In this document: positions 44,351 to 52,572 of the stretch, piece by piece | Numbering within the stretch: the stretch's first letter is position 1 | Layout of the letters: each line of letters starts with the position of its first letter | Source: DASVVT01 sp036386415 | Lineage (GTDB): Bacteria > Acidobacteriota > Blastocatellia > Pyrinomonadales > Pyrinomonadaceae | DNA: 64,000 bases | Assembly (NCBI GenBank): GCA_036386415.1 | Contig: DASVVT010000010.1 | Coordinates: 1-64,000 of the forward strand | Reading direction: 5' to 3' | Program-made: the position numbers and the translations under genes | The notes under the pieces: generated by a model | The model's input: the letters and a program-made list of their open reading frames with translations, nothing else | Databases searched by the model: none | Told to the model about the DNA's origin: nothing

Positions 44351-45951
44351 CCCTTGTCCTGCGCCGCAGTTGTTGTTGTTACTACCGGGCGGCTCTCCTC
44401 CTGAGTCACTTCAGCAGGCGTCTCGCTCGCGTGCGTGCCGGAATGTGAGTCGTGATGGCGTCGTCTGTGTCGTCGCCGATGCCTGCGGCGCTTTCCTACT
44501 CCTTCGCCTGTCCTCTCCTGCTCGACGCGACCGTTAAGGGTGGCGAGCGCCGCCAGCACCAGGAAGAGCAGCGCGTTCGAAGTCGTGTGCAGGGTGAAAT
44601 CGAAGAAGCTGTGCACCAGCACGGCGAAACATCCGGCGAGCGCGCCTGTCGCCACACCGCGTCGAAACAGGTCATCCGTCTCTCTGCGCTGAAAGCCCAT
44701 GCGAAAGAGCGCGACGATGAAGAACAGTCCGAGGATTGCGCCGACGACTCCGGTGTCGGCCAGCACCTGCAAGTAATCGTTGTGCGCCTGCTCAAGACGA
44801 AAGAGACCGTTGCGCGTGTCGTAGCGCGTGTAGGCGAGGCTGAATGCGCCGAGCCCCGCACCGATCAAGGGATGGTCGCGAATGATGTTGAGCGTCATGC
44901 TCCAGAAATGTGCGCGGCCAGTGGTCGGGTCTTCCGTATTGACTGTCCCCACCAGGCGGCTCAAGACGGACTCGCCGCCGAGCAGCACGACTCCCGCGAA
45001 CAGCACGAGCATCAGCCCCAAGGCCAGCCCGACGCGCAGCACGGCGGCGCGCGCGCGTCCGCTTATCGCGCTCTCATCGCCCTTCTTCTCCCGCTTTCGC
45101 CCGAACACGGAGACGGTAGCCAGGAAACAGACCTCCACGAAGAAACTGACGATGCCGCCGCGCGAGTTGGTCAGGATGAGCGCGATACCCATGATGGCGA
45201 CGGCGAACAGGTAGAGCAGCCTTTTATCGCGCTCGATAGCGCCGGAAAAGAGTAGACCGAGGGGCAAGGCGAGCGCCAGTTCCATGTAGCCCGCGAAGTG
45301 GTGGCGATTGACGAAGGGGCCGAAGGGCGTGCTGGTCGGCAGCTCGCGTATCCAGTAGATCGTCGTCGGGCTCGTGAAGTGCTGCATGAGACCCAGGAGC
45401 GCGAGCGCGAAGCCGAAGATGGTGATCGTGCGTGTGATTGTGCGCAGACGGCGCGGGCTATCCGTGAACGCGAGCGCGGCGGCGAAATAGACTAGAAGCG
45501 CGATTACCTTAATCAGTACGAGCCGGGTCGTGTAAGGATCGAGCGATAAGCTTCTGACGGGGGGAGACGAGAGAGCGCCGCCGCCCGTCGAAGTTGAGCC
45601 GAGGGGCAGCAGTTGAAAAATACCGACGAAGATGAGACCCAGGAGCGGCCACTGGAGCGGATTGCGGCTGATACGCAAAGTCCCGCTTTGCCAGGCATCC
45701 AGAGCCCAGAAGACGACGACGAGCGCGGCACTGGCCTGAAAAACGGCGAGCGTCCAGTAGTTCACAGTGCCATAGGCGAGCGTCGTCAAGACAATCGCCA
45801 GAGAGAGCAGTAGGAAGACGGCGCTGCCCGCCCAGGTCTGCTTGAGCTCAATGCGCGTTTCGGTCTTTGGTGGCGCTTCGGGCGCTGGCGACACGATTTC
45901 CCCCTCCTGTGTCGCCGCCGCTGCCGATGCGTTGTAAATTGAAGTCGTCAT
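44347..45951 (-). CDS. O-antigen ligase family membrane protein
   Basis: Second Wzy_C-family protein in the window, 534 residues. About eleven hydrophobic segments start at about residue 41. The large loop carries HPLIGAGLGAFSLAYTRYD and QAHNDYLQVLADTGVVG (about 365-405), the family signature. The C-terminal 50 residues are a polar tail with a His/Arg-rich run. The start ATG lies inside the upstream TPR gene (104-nt overlap) and no nearer start exists, so translation is likely coupled. It probably polymerises or ligates the repeat unit made by the glycosyltransferases encoded upstream in the same direction. Confidence 0.85.
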   Translation of the reverse strand: MTTSIYNASAAAATQEGEIVSPAPEAPPKTETRIELKQTWAGSAVFLLLSLAIVLTTLAYGTVNYWTLAVFQASAALVVVFWALDAWQSGTLRISRNPLQWPLLGLIFVGIFQLLPLGSTSTGGGALSSPPVRSLSLDPYTTRLVLIKVIALLVYFAAALAFTDSPRRLRTITRTITIFGFALALLGLMQHFTSPTTIYWIRELPTSTPFGPFVNRHHFAGYMELALALPLGLLFSGAIERDKRLLYLFAVAIMGIALILTNSRGGIVSFFVEVCFLATVSVFGRKREKKGDESAISGRARAAVLRVGLALGLMLVLFAGVVLLGGESVLSRLVGTVNTEDPTTGRAHFWSMTLNIIRDHPLIGAGLGAFSLAYTRYDTRNGLFRLEQAHNDYLQVLADTGVVGAILGLFFIVALFRMGFQRRETDDLFRRGVATGALAGCFAVLVHSFFDFTLHTTSNALLFLVLAALATLNGRVEQERTGEGVGKRRRHRRRHRRRHHDSHSGTHASETPAEVTQEESRPVVTTTTAAQDKG

Positions 45952-47242
45952 ACCAAACCGTGCCCATAACCGGACAGACAGCCATCTTCGGGCCGCACGA
46001 CGCGCGACCCGTGCGCACCGTCACCGCTTCTGTTTTATCGTTCGTTCTAAAATCGATGGTGATGCGCTGCCAGTCGTTGTTATCAATTGACAGGGGCTGA
46101 GAAGTTCCAAGCACCGTCTTACCGTCTATGGCATCAATGATCTCTATCATGGGCGCTCCGGCAGTCCTCAGATTTCGAGCGATAACATAGCACTCGAAAT
46201 GATAGGCGGTCGAAGGCTCAACCACGACGAGCTGCGCGATGTTGTTGAAATCAAACTTCGTCGGCGCATTGAAGATCACGCGCAGGCTGCGCGAGCCTTG
46301 ATGACTGGTGCGCGGGTCAATGGCGATCTGCGCTTCGGGGCGTGGATCGACCTGCCAGCCAAAGACGTTGGCGACCACCGGTGCGGCGTCCGTTTCAAAC
46401 CCGGCGTTGAAGAACTGTTCGGGCTGCGGAAGGCTCGCGCCCTGTGGAGCGAGGTCGCGCGACGCTTCGAGCACGGCGCGGTAACGCTTGGCCGCGACCA
46501 GCGCCTTGATGAGCGCGTCGCCGGTCTCGCGCTGCTCCTTCTTCTCTGCCGGACTGAGGCCAGACCAGATACGCAACGCCTCATCGACGCGCTCCTGGCC
46601 GATGAGATAGATGGCTAAATCTGTGCGCGCTGCCGCCGAATCGCCGACCGCACGCTCCACCACCCCTATATCTTCTCCGTACACGCGCCATGCCAGGTTG
46701 AAAATCTGCGGGCGCAGTCGCTTGTCCATCTCGCCTGCGCGACGCAGCTCCGCGAAGGCTTCATCTGATCGACCCAGGCGCAGCAGCAGATTGCCCAGAT
46801 ACCAGCGCGGGTAGGAGTAGGAGGGAGCGAGCTCGACGGCGCGTCGAAAAGCCTTTTCGCTGCCCTCGCCATCGCCTGCGCGCTCGCGCGCCCGCCCCAA
46901 GTCCATCCACATGCGGTAATCGTTGGGCGAGAGGCTGACGGCCTCTTCGAAATGGCGGACGGCTTGCGCCAGTTGCTCTGGCGAAAACTCCTTCATCTCG
47001 ACCTGTCCGGCGCTCCAGTGCGAGAGCGGATCATCCGGCGCGAGATTGAGCGCCGTGCGCGCGCTATCCATCGCCCCCACCTCCACGCTCGGCGTAAACT
47101 CCGCGATGGTGTTGCCGAAATACCAGCGTCCGGCATACCAGGAGCAGACGACCACCAGCAGGACAGGCAAAGCAAGCGCCACGCGCACCAGTAGCATGCG
47201 AGTATCTATGAGCTTCAACTGGTCTGTCTTTGATTGAGACAC
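45848..47242 (-). CDS. Membrane-anchored TPR protein with C-terminal beta domain
   Basis: A 464-residue protein. Start GTG 47242. One transmembrane helix near the N-terminus (about 17-37) anchors a periplasmic part. TPR-like repeats (about 65-175; SPNDYRMWMDLGRARERAGD, YPRWYLGNLLLRLGRSDEA) are followed by a helical linker and a beta-sandwich-like domain (about 280-440) resembling carbohydrate-binding folds (ending GTVWYDDFNLQR). Such TPR proteins accompany O-antigen ligases and may chaperone the chain or regulate polymerisation. The downstream ligase gene starts inside its 3' end. Confidence 0.65.
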   Translation of the reverse strand: MSQSKTDQLKLIDTRMLLVRVALALPVLLVVVCSWYAGRWYFGNTIAEFTPSVEVGAMDSARTALNLAPDDPLSHWSAGQVEMKEFSPEQLAQAVRHFEEAVSLSPNDYRMWMDLGRARERAGDGEGSEKAFRRAVELAPSYSYPRWYLGNLLLRLGRSDEAFAELRRAGEMDKRLRPQIFNLAWRVYGEDIGVVERAVGDSAAARTDLAIYLIGQERVDEALRIWSGLSPAEKKEQRETGDALIKALVAAKRYRAVLEASRDLAPQGASLPQPEQFFNAGFETDAAPVVANVFGWQVDPRPEAQIAIDPRTSHQGSRSLRVIFNAPTKFDFNNIAQLVVVEPSTAYHFECYVIARNLRTAGAPMIEIIDAIDGKTVLGTSQPLSIDNNDWQRITIDFRTNDKTEAVTVRTGRASCGPKMAVCPVMGTVWYDDFNLQRIGSGGDTGGGNRVASARSATKDRNAH

Positions 47243-47245
47243 GAT

Positions 47246-47387
47246 TGGAATTTCTGATTTTTGAGCTGCGATTTTTGATCTTCACATCTCAAGATTCGAG
47301 ATTGGAAATTTCCGCTTTGACATCCTGGCTAAAAAGCTCTTTAGTCCTGATCCAATCGACCATCAAAAATCTGAAGTCAAAAATTTA
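47246..47387. repeat. Loose fold-back repeat, TTTTTGA word family
   Basis: GATTTTTGAGCTGCGATTTTTGA at 47258 (words 14 nt apart) and TCAAAAATCTGAAGTCAAAAATT near 47364 are inverted partners. It is more degenerate than the other elements and spans the gap between two codirectional genes. Confidence 0.6.
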
Positions 47388-49223
47388 CGCATCGCTGACC
47401 TGTTCGATCCAGATGCGCATGCGCTTAAGGGTGACGTGCTCCTCTTCACAGTCGCGCAAAATCTCTTTGATGCGTTCCTCTGTGAACTTGGAGCTGGAAA
47501 TCAGCACTTCGTCGGCCTTCTGCTGCTTACAGACGCTGCGCAGGCTGCCGTTCCCCTCGTAGACGCGCAGCCCGTGAATGACCTTGCCCTTCTTTTTCGG
47601 ATCGTCGTCAACGAAGCCCACCGGCGCATATTGCAACTCGCGGTTATTCAATATCTCGCGCAGCAGCAGCTCGCCCCCGTCGCCCGCGCCGTAGATCAGG
47701 ACGCGTCGCCCCTCGAACGTCTTCGGGGTCGGCAGCACCTGGCGGAAGAGTCGGAAAGCCATACGGCTGCCCGCCAGCATCATCAGGAGCAGCATCGCAT
47801 CGAGCACGAACATGGCGCGCGACAATCCCTCGAAACGAAAAGCGAAGAGCAGCGCCAGCACACTGGCAATGGAGCTTAAGATGACAGCCTTGGCGAAGAC
47901 TACGAGATCGTCCACGCTCGTGTAGCGCCAGATGCCGCGATAGACGCCCATCACCAGGAAAGTCGCCATCTTGACGAAGACCAGCACGGGCACCGTGCGC
48001 AGGAAGACGATCCGCGCCTCGTTCTCCGAGAGCGACCCGAACAGCAGCGCATAAGAGCCGTAGTAAGCCAGTATGATGAGGACGACATCGAGCAGGACTT
48101 CGAAGACGCGGCGCTTGTACGAGACGTCTATGAGAAACGCGAAGAGCAGCTTGTCGTGCAGCGCCTTCGCCTCCTCTTCCTCGTCGTAGACCTTGACGCC
48201 CGCCAGGTAGACGCCCAGCAGTGTGAGCACCACCGAAAAGCCTATGATCGCCGCGAGGCTTATGTCGAGCTTCATCTCGCGCACGAAGAGGGCGAGGATT
48301 CCCGAAAGCGCGGCGAAACCGTAGAGCATCCAGACCGCCCGCCGCTCAGACATCCCGAGCGCCACCAGACGGTGCGAAGTATGATCGCGCCCGCCCTGCG
48401 AAGCGGCGCGCCCGGACAATTTTCTCAGCACCGTGACGAACGTGGTATCGAAGATCGGAATGAAGAGGATCAGGATCGGCACGGCCAGAACGGGCAGAAA
48501 GCTGCGCGAGCGTCCGCCCGAGGCAGACATCAGAGCGGTGCTCGCCAGAAAGAAGCCTATGAACATCGAGCCGCAGTCGCCCATGAAGATGGACGCCGGG
48601 TTGGAGTTGTAGACCAGAAACCCTAAGAGCGCGACGGCGAAGATCGCCAGCATGAGGGCTTCGACGGGCTGCCCGCTCGCAATGAAACTGATCGCCAGGC
48701 AGGTGGAGGCGATGGCCGCAATGCCAGCCGCCAGCCCGTCCATGTTATCGAGCAGGTTGACGGCGTTGGTGATGCCGATGAGCCAGAAGATCGTGATCGC
48801 CATGTTGACGGGCGCAGACCTCGTCCAAGGCAGGCTCAACCCGTAATAGATCACGAAGGCCGCCCCCATCACCTGCCCGATCAGCTTCTGGTAGGGCTTG
48901 GCGTGGAAGAGGTCGTCGATGAGTCCGATCAGAAACAGAAACGCGCTCGCGCCCAGGACCGCGCGGATGTGCAGCAGGTGATATTCATTCAGCTCGCTTG
49001 CGGCGGGCGGCGCAAGCAACAGATACCCGATGATGACTGTGACGACCGACAGGAAGATCGAGACGCCGCCGAGCATCGCCGTCGGCTTCTTATGCCAGCG
49101 ATCCATTTTAGGACGCGCGACCACGCCCCAACGCCGCGCCAGCGCGCGCACCAGCGGCGTCAACGCCAGCGAGAGAATGAAGGAGGCGACAACCGCCAGA
49201 AGATGTAAAGAATTGAACGGCAT
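47385..49223 (-). CDS. WecA/MraY-type phosphosugar transferase fused to CapD-type N-terminal half
   Basis: A 612-residue membrane protein. Residues 1-350 form a glycosyltransferase-4 (MraY/WecA) enzyme: GLIDDLFHAKPYQK (about 100-113), NLLDNMDGLAAG, FMGDCGSMF and the HTSHRL loop, all with conserved Asp/His. It would transfer GlcNAc-1-phosphate or a related sugar-phosphate to undecaprenyl phosphate. Residues about 365-612 add four more helices and a Rossmann half-domain (RVLIYGAGDGGELLLREI, GFVDDDPKKKGKVIHG) like the N-terminal part of CapD/FlaA1-type nucleotide-sugar dehydratases, but the SDR catalytic half is missing. Such a fusion is unusual. The second part may bind a nucleotide sugar or act as regulator. 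Confidence 0.85.
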   Translation of the reverse strand: MPFNSLHLLAVVASFILSLALTPLVRALARRWGVVARPKMDRWHKKPTAMLGGVSIFLSVVTVIIGYLLLAPPAASELNEYHLLHIRAVLGASAFLFLIGLIDDLFHAKPYQKLIGQVMGAAFVIYYGLSLPWTRSAPVNMAITIFWLIGITNAVNLLDNMDGLAAGIAAIASTCLAISFIASGQPVEALMLAIFAVALLGFLVYNSNPASIFMGDCGSMFIGFFLASTALMSASGGRSRSFLPVLAVPILILFIPIFDTTFVTVLRKLSGRAASQGGRDHTSHRLVALGMSERRAVWMLYGFAALSGILALFVREMKLDISLAAIIGFSVVLTLLGVYLAGVKVYDEEEEAKALHDKLLFAFLIDVSYKRRVFEVLLDVVLIILAYYGSYALLFGSLSENEARIVFLRTVPVLVFVKMATFLVMGVYRGIWRYTSVDDLVVFAKAVILSSIASVLALLFAFRFEGLSRAMFVLDAMLLLMMLAGSRMAFRLFRQVLPTPKTFEGRRVLIYGAGDGGELLLREILNNRELQYAPVGFVDDDPKKKGKVIHGLRVYEGNGSLRSVCKQQKADEVLISSSKFTEERIKEILRDCEEEHVTLKRMRIWIEQVSDA

Positions 49224-49357
49224 ATCAGACCGAAAACCAGAGGAGTTCTCGCACTCGAAAGAACCTGCAACCCTATTAGATTAGGCGCGACAAATCAAGT
49301 GGGGAAAGCATATATAGGCGACCCAATGCGCGGCTCTCCATGCACCAGATTCGGATT

Positions 49358-49557
49358 GTCCCGTAGGGACTGAATGAAAATAGCCCAGCGATTTATCGCT
49401 GGGATAGGGTCGAACATTAGTATTGAGTCCCGTAGGGACGACTGAAGGTGGTTAATCATCAGAGAATTTCAGTCGTCCCTACGGGACTGTGCTTGCTTGT
49501 TCTCATTGACCCCAGCGATAAATCGCTGGGCTACTATCATGCCGTCCCTCACGGGAC
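49358..49557. repeat. Nested palindrome with GTCCCGTAGGGAC ends
   Basis: The order is GTCCCGTAGGGAC (49358), AGCCCAGCGATTTATCGCTG (49382), GTCCCGTAGGGACGACTGAA (49427), then the inverted copies TTCAGTCGTCCCTACGGGAC (49468), CCAGCGATAAATCGCTGGG (49512) and GTCCCTCACGGGAC (49544). The 200-bp element is symmetric and each module is itself palindromic. It fills the 370-bp gap between two genes. Confidence 0.8.
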
Positions 49558-49593
49558 GAAAAGAGATAAACATTAGGTTTCGGATGTTTAGTG

Positions 49594-50613
49594 TTAAATA
49601 TTGGCGACAGACTTCTGGCTGAGGTCGCCCGTCTGATACCTGGCATCCGTGCTCTGACCGCTGTGGTAGCGTATGACGCTCTGTAGAATACCGTCGAGCG
49701 ACATTTCGGGATGAAAACCGATCTGGGAGTTTACCTTCGAGATGTCGGGCACGCGGCGCGGCATATCCTCGAAGCCCTCTTCGTAGGCTTCGTCGTACGG
49801 CACGAAGACGATCTCGGAATCGGAATTGGTCAGCTCCTTGACGCGCTCGGCCAGCTCCAGAATCGTCACCTCCTGATCCGATCCGATATTGAAGACCTGC
49901 CCGACCGCCGCCTGGTCATCCATCAGCTTGATGAGGGCTTTGACGATGTCGCCGACGTAGCCGAAGCAGCGCGACTGTTTGCCGTCGCCATAGACAGTGA
50001 TCGGACGCCCCGAGAGCGCCTGCCTGACGAAGGTCGGGATGACCATCCCATACTGACCCGTCTGCCTGGGGCCGACCGTGTTGAAGAGGCGCACGACGAC
50101 GGTCGGCAGCTTCTTCTCGCGCCAGTAGGCCAGCGCCAGGAACTCGTCAATCGCCTTCGAGCAGGCATAACTCCAACGCCCCTTGGTCGTCGCGCCCATG
50201 ACGAGATTGCCGTCCTCACGAAACGGAACCTGCTCGCTCAGGCCATAGACCTCGGAAGTCGAAGCGATCAAGACCTTCTTCTTCTTCTTGTTTGCCAGAG
50301 CCAGTACGACTTCCGTCCCCTTGATGTTTGTCTCGATGGTTCTGACGGGGCTCTCGACGATCAGCTTGACGCCGACGGCAGCCGCCAGGTGAAAGATCAC
50401 GTCGCAACGGTCGACCAGCTCGGCCACGATGGGCTGATTGTGGACGCTCTCAATCGTGTAGTGAAAACGCGGGTTGTTCTTCAGATGTTGAATGTTGTCG
50501 ATGCTGCCCGTCGAGAGGTCGTCTATCACGTAGACCTCATCGCCTCGCTCAAGGTAGGCATCCGAGAGGTGCGACCCGATGAAGCCAGCGCCGCCTGTGA
50601 TTAGTACTCGCAA
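49594..50613 (-). CDS. NAD-dependent nucleotide-sugar epimerase/dehydratase
   Basis: Extended SDR enzyme of 339 residues: TGGAGFIG at 6-13, catalytic Ser region ASTSEVYG (118-120), Y149 and K153 (YACSK). It groups by pattern with UDP-glucuronate decarboxylases and nucleotide-sugar 4,6-dehydratases or 4-epimerases; the exact reaction cannot be fixed. The start codon is TTG 50613, supported by GGAGGAG 9 nt upstream, which fits no nearby ATG. It lies between the WecA-type gene and a GT4 gene and supplies a precursor for the polysaccharide. Confidence 0.87.
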   Translation of the reverse strand: MRVLITGGAGFIGSHLSDAYLERGDEVYVIDDLSTGSIDNIQHLKNNPRFHYTIESVHNQPIVAELVDRCDVIFHLAAAVGVKLIVESPVRTIETNIKGTEVVLALANKKKKKVLIASTSEVYGLSEQVPFREDGNLVMGATTKGRWSYACSKAIDEFLALAYWREKKLPTVVVRLFNTVGPRQTGQYGMVIPTFVRQALSGRPITVYGDGKQSRCFGYVGDIVKALIKLMDDQAAVGQVFNIGSDQEVTILELAERVKELTNSDSEIVFVPYDEAYEEGFEDMPRRVPDISKVNSQIGFHPEMSLDGILQSVIRYHSGQSTDARYQTGDLSQKSVANI

Positions 50614-50627
50614 ATCTTAAGCTCCTC

Positions 50628-51947
50628 CTAAAAGAGTCTGGAGTCTGGAGTCTGGAGACGGGAGTCGGAAGAGACCGAGGTTTTGACTCCAGACGCCTCG
50701 CCCCTCACCCCTGACTCTAACTCTCGATAAAGTCCCATGATGTTTGTCAGCAAGCGCTCCTTCGAGTAGTTCTCTTCGACAAAGGAGCGTCCGCGCTCGC
50801 CCAATGCTCGCCGCAACTCTTCATTTTCAACGAGGCACGCGAGCGCCGCCGCGAAAGCCTCCGCATCGTTTGGCGCGACGAGCACCCCGCGCTCGCAGAG
50901 ATGATAAACGCCCTCGCCGCCCGCCTCGCTCTTTTCGCCGAGCAGATCACGGACGCCGCCGACGGCGGTCGCCACACACGGGCGCGCGTTAGCCATCGCT
51001 TCGATCAAGGTCAGGGGCGTGCCTTCGTTGCGCGAAGTCAGAGCCACTATGTCGAGCGCCGGGTAGAAGTTTTCCGGATCGTCGCGCGTTCCCAGAAAGA
51101 GCACTTCGCGGTCGAGGCCAAGCGAGCGTGCCTGCTCCTCAAGCCTGCCTCGCAGATGGCCGTCGCCGATCACGACGAAACGCACGCGCCCCGCGCCAGC
51201 CTCCAACCCGTGCGTCTCTCTTAAGCGCGCAGCGGCGCGCAGGAACAGCTCATGATTTTTTACTTCCGTCAGCCTTCCTACGATGCCGACGAGGATGTCC
51301 GTGCTCGAAGCGCTCAATTCATCGCGCAGCGCGCGGCGTCGCGTCTCCCATTCGGCGAAAGCCTGCGTATCAAGCCCGAGCGGGATGACAGTAAATTGCC
51401 CCGGCTTGCCCACGCCGAACTCTTGATGAATCTCGCGATACTGCTGCGGGCTGATGACGATGATCCTATCGGTCGCGACGCGCGCCAGAGCTTTCTCTAT
51501 GCCGAGAAAGACGCGCGTCTTGAGCCGTCCATAATAGCTGTGAAAGATGTGGCCGTGATAGGTATGCACGAAGCGGCAGCGGCGTGGCCGTCCAAGCAGC
51601 GCGGCAGGCGTGAGCCAACGGTAGAGCAATCCTGCGACGCGACCGACCGTCCCGGCCTTGGCCGTATGCGTATGCACCACGTCGGGTTGCTCGCGCACAA
51701 AGAGGCGATAGAGTTTCCAGACGGTGAGCCCATCCTTAGGCGAAATCTCGCGGCTCATCTCCGGGATGATAAGAGGACGCACGCCCGCGCGGTCTGCGAA
51801 GTAGCCCATGTCATCTTCGCCGGGCGGGACAGTGCCAGCCACCAGCATCGTTTCGCACTCATCGTTCTGCAACCCGGCAGTCAGCCACACGACATGGCGC
51901 GCCGGGCCACCGACGTTGAGACGGGCGATGATGCGAATGATCTTCAT
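50628..51947 (-). CDS. Family 4 glycosyltransferase
   Basis: GT-B enzyme of 439 residues. The N-terminal domain opens MKIIRIIARLNVGGPARHVVW; the C-terminal domain has VGIVGRLTEVKNHELFL, FLGTRDDPENFYPALDIVALTSRNEGTPLTLIEAMA and the terminal E-x7-E region. The family transfers sugars from nucleotide donors; this one resembles exopolysaccharide mannosyl- or GalNAc-transferases in pattern. Two oddities: the start ATG directly follows a fold-back repeat with no Shine-Dalgarno sequence, and the last ~25 residues (SSDSRLQTPDSRLF) are encoded by another repeat, so the native C-terminus ends before them. Confidence 0.85.
   Translation of the reverse strand: MKIIRIIARLNVGGPARHVVWLTAGLQNDECETMLVAGTVPPGEDDMGYFADRAGVRPLIIPEMSREISPKDGLTVWKLYRLFVREQPDVVHTHTAKAGTVGRVAGLLYRWLTPAALLGRPRRCRFVHTYHGHIFHSYYGRLKTRVFLGIEKALARVATDRIIVISPQQYREIHQEFGVGKPGQFTVIPLGLDTQAFAEWETRRRALRDELSASSTDILVGIVGRLTEVKNHELFLRAAARLRETHGLEAGAGRVRFVVIGDGHLRGRLEEQARSLGLDREVLFLGTRDDPENFYPALDIVALTSRNEGTPLTLIEAMANARPCVATAVGGVRDLLGEKSEAGGEGVYHLCERGVLVAPNDAEAFAAALACLVENEELRRALGERGRSFVEENYSKERLLTNIMGLYRELESGVRGEASGVKTSVSSDSRLQTPDSRLF
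50634..50720. repeat. Fold-back repeat element, GTCTGGA word family
   Basis: AGTCTGG words repeat every 7 nt on the left (50635-50669), with GACTCCAGAC and its diverged continuation on the right (50685-50719). It overlaps the coding end of the GT4 gene. Confidence 0.75.
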
Positions 51948-52067
51948 AGTAGACAGTAGTCAGTAGTCAGTAGGTTTTTTGTCTGTTCCGTCATTTGAGC
52001 TTCAATCTTTAATCAGTGCGTCCGTAGAAGTAGATGTTTTTCTACTGGCTACTGACTACTGTCTACT
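51948..52067. repeat. Fold-back repeat element, AGTAGTC word family
   Basis: AGTAGACAGTAGTCAGTAGT begins at 51948 next to the GT4 start codon; its partner CTACTGGCTACTGACTACTG lies at 52042-52067 next to the cupin stop. The GT4 messenger therefore carries this arm immediately before its start codon. Confidence 0.8.
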
Positions 52068-52572
52068 CATCAATTCTAAATATCGTTTCGGGATCGTCCT
52101 CGTGCCTGATCTCATCTATCTCTTCGCGTTTGCCCTCGCCCATGTAGAGGCGGTTGGGGCAGTTGATGACGATGCCGGACTGGTGGCCGACGTTGCGATA
52201 GGCGTGGACGACGCCGCGTGGGACGAGCACCGCTCTGGGATTATCCTGGCCGACGAAGAGCGTCATGACGTGATTGAAGGTCTCCGAATCCTGCCGGTTA
52301 TCCCACATCCGCAGCTTGAAGTTCGACGGGCCGATGAAGCAGAAGAGGTCTGCCTGATCGACGTGCTCGTGCGGCCCGCGCGTCACGCCCGGCTCGGTCG
52401 AAGAGATGTAGGCCATCACGGGGTGAAACTCTTCCGCCAGCTCGTCATGACGGAAAAGTTCGCTCAGCCAGCCGCGCTCGTCTACAAACTTACGCAGGTC
52501 GCGCACGACGACATCGCGTATCTGGCCGCGTGTGAATCTCTCAGAAGAGCTATGCGCTGACCTGGGCTGCAT
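52063..52572 (-). CDS. RmlC-like cupin (dTDP-4-dehydrorhamnose 3,5-epimerase related)
   Basis: A 169-residue single-domain cupin. The motif RGWLSELFRHDEL is followed by SSTEPGVTRGPHEHVDQADLFC, which holds the His used as a base in RmlC, and by VPRGVVHAYRNVG. The length is slightly shorter than canonical RmlC (about 180). It may be a true 3,5-epimerase or one of the related 3-epimerases. The start ATG has GGAG 7 nt upstream, and the gene overlaps the preceding rmlA by 23 nt. No dTDP-glucose dehydratase (RmlB) or reductase (RmlD) gene was seen, so a rhamnose pathway would need genes outside the window. Confidence 0.8.
   Translation of the reverse strand: MQPRSAHSSSERFTRGQIRDVVVRDLRKFVDERGWLSELFRHDELAEEFHPVMAYISSTEPGVTRGPHEHVDQADLFCFIGPSNFKLRMWDNRQDSETFNHVMTLFVGQDNPRAVLVPRGVVHAYRNVGHQSGIVINCPNRLYMGEGKREEIDEIRHEDDPETIFRIDE

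Noticed and set aside
43397..45255. Long plus-strand frames opposite the methyltransferase and O-antigen ligase genes
   Set aside because: They are shadows of well-supported minus-strand genes; their products are low-complexity and rich in Arg, His and Gln.
49711..50604. 297-codon plus-strand frame opposite the epimerase
   Set aside because: It runs antisense to a clear SDR enzyme and shows no motif of its own.
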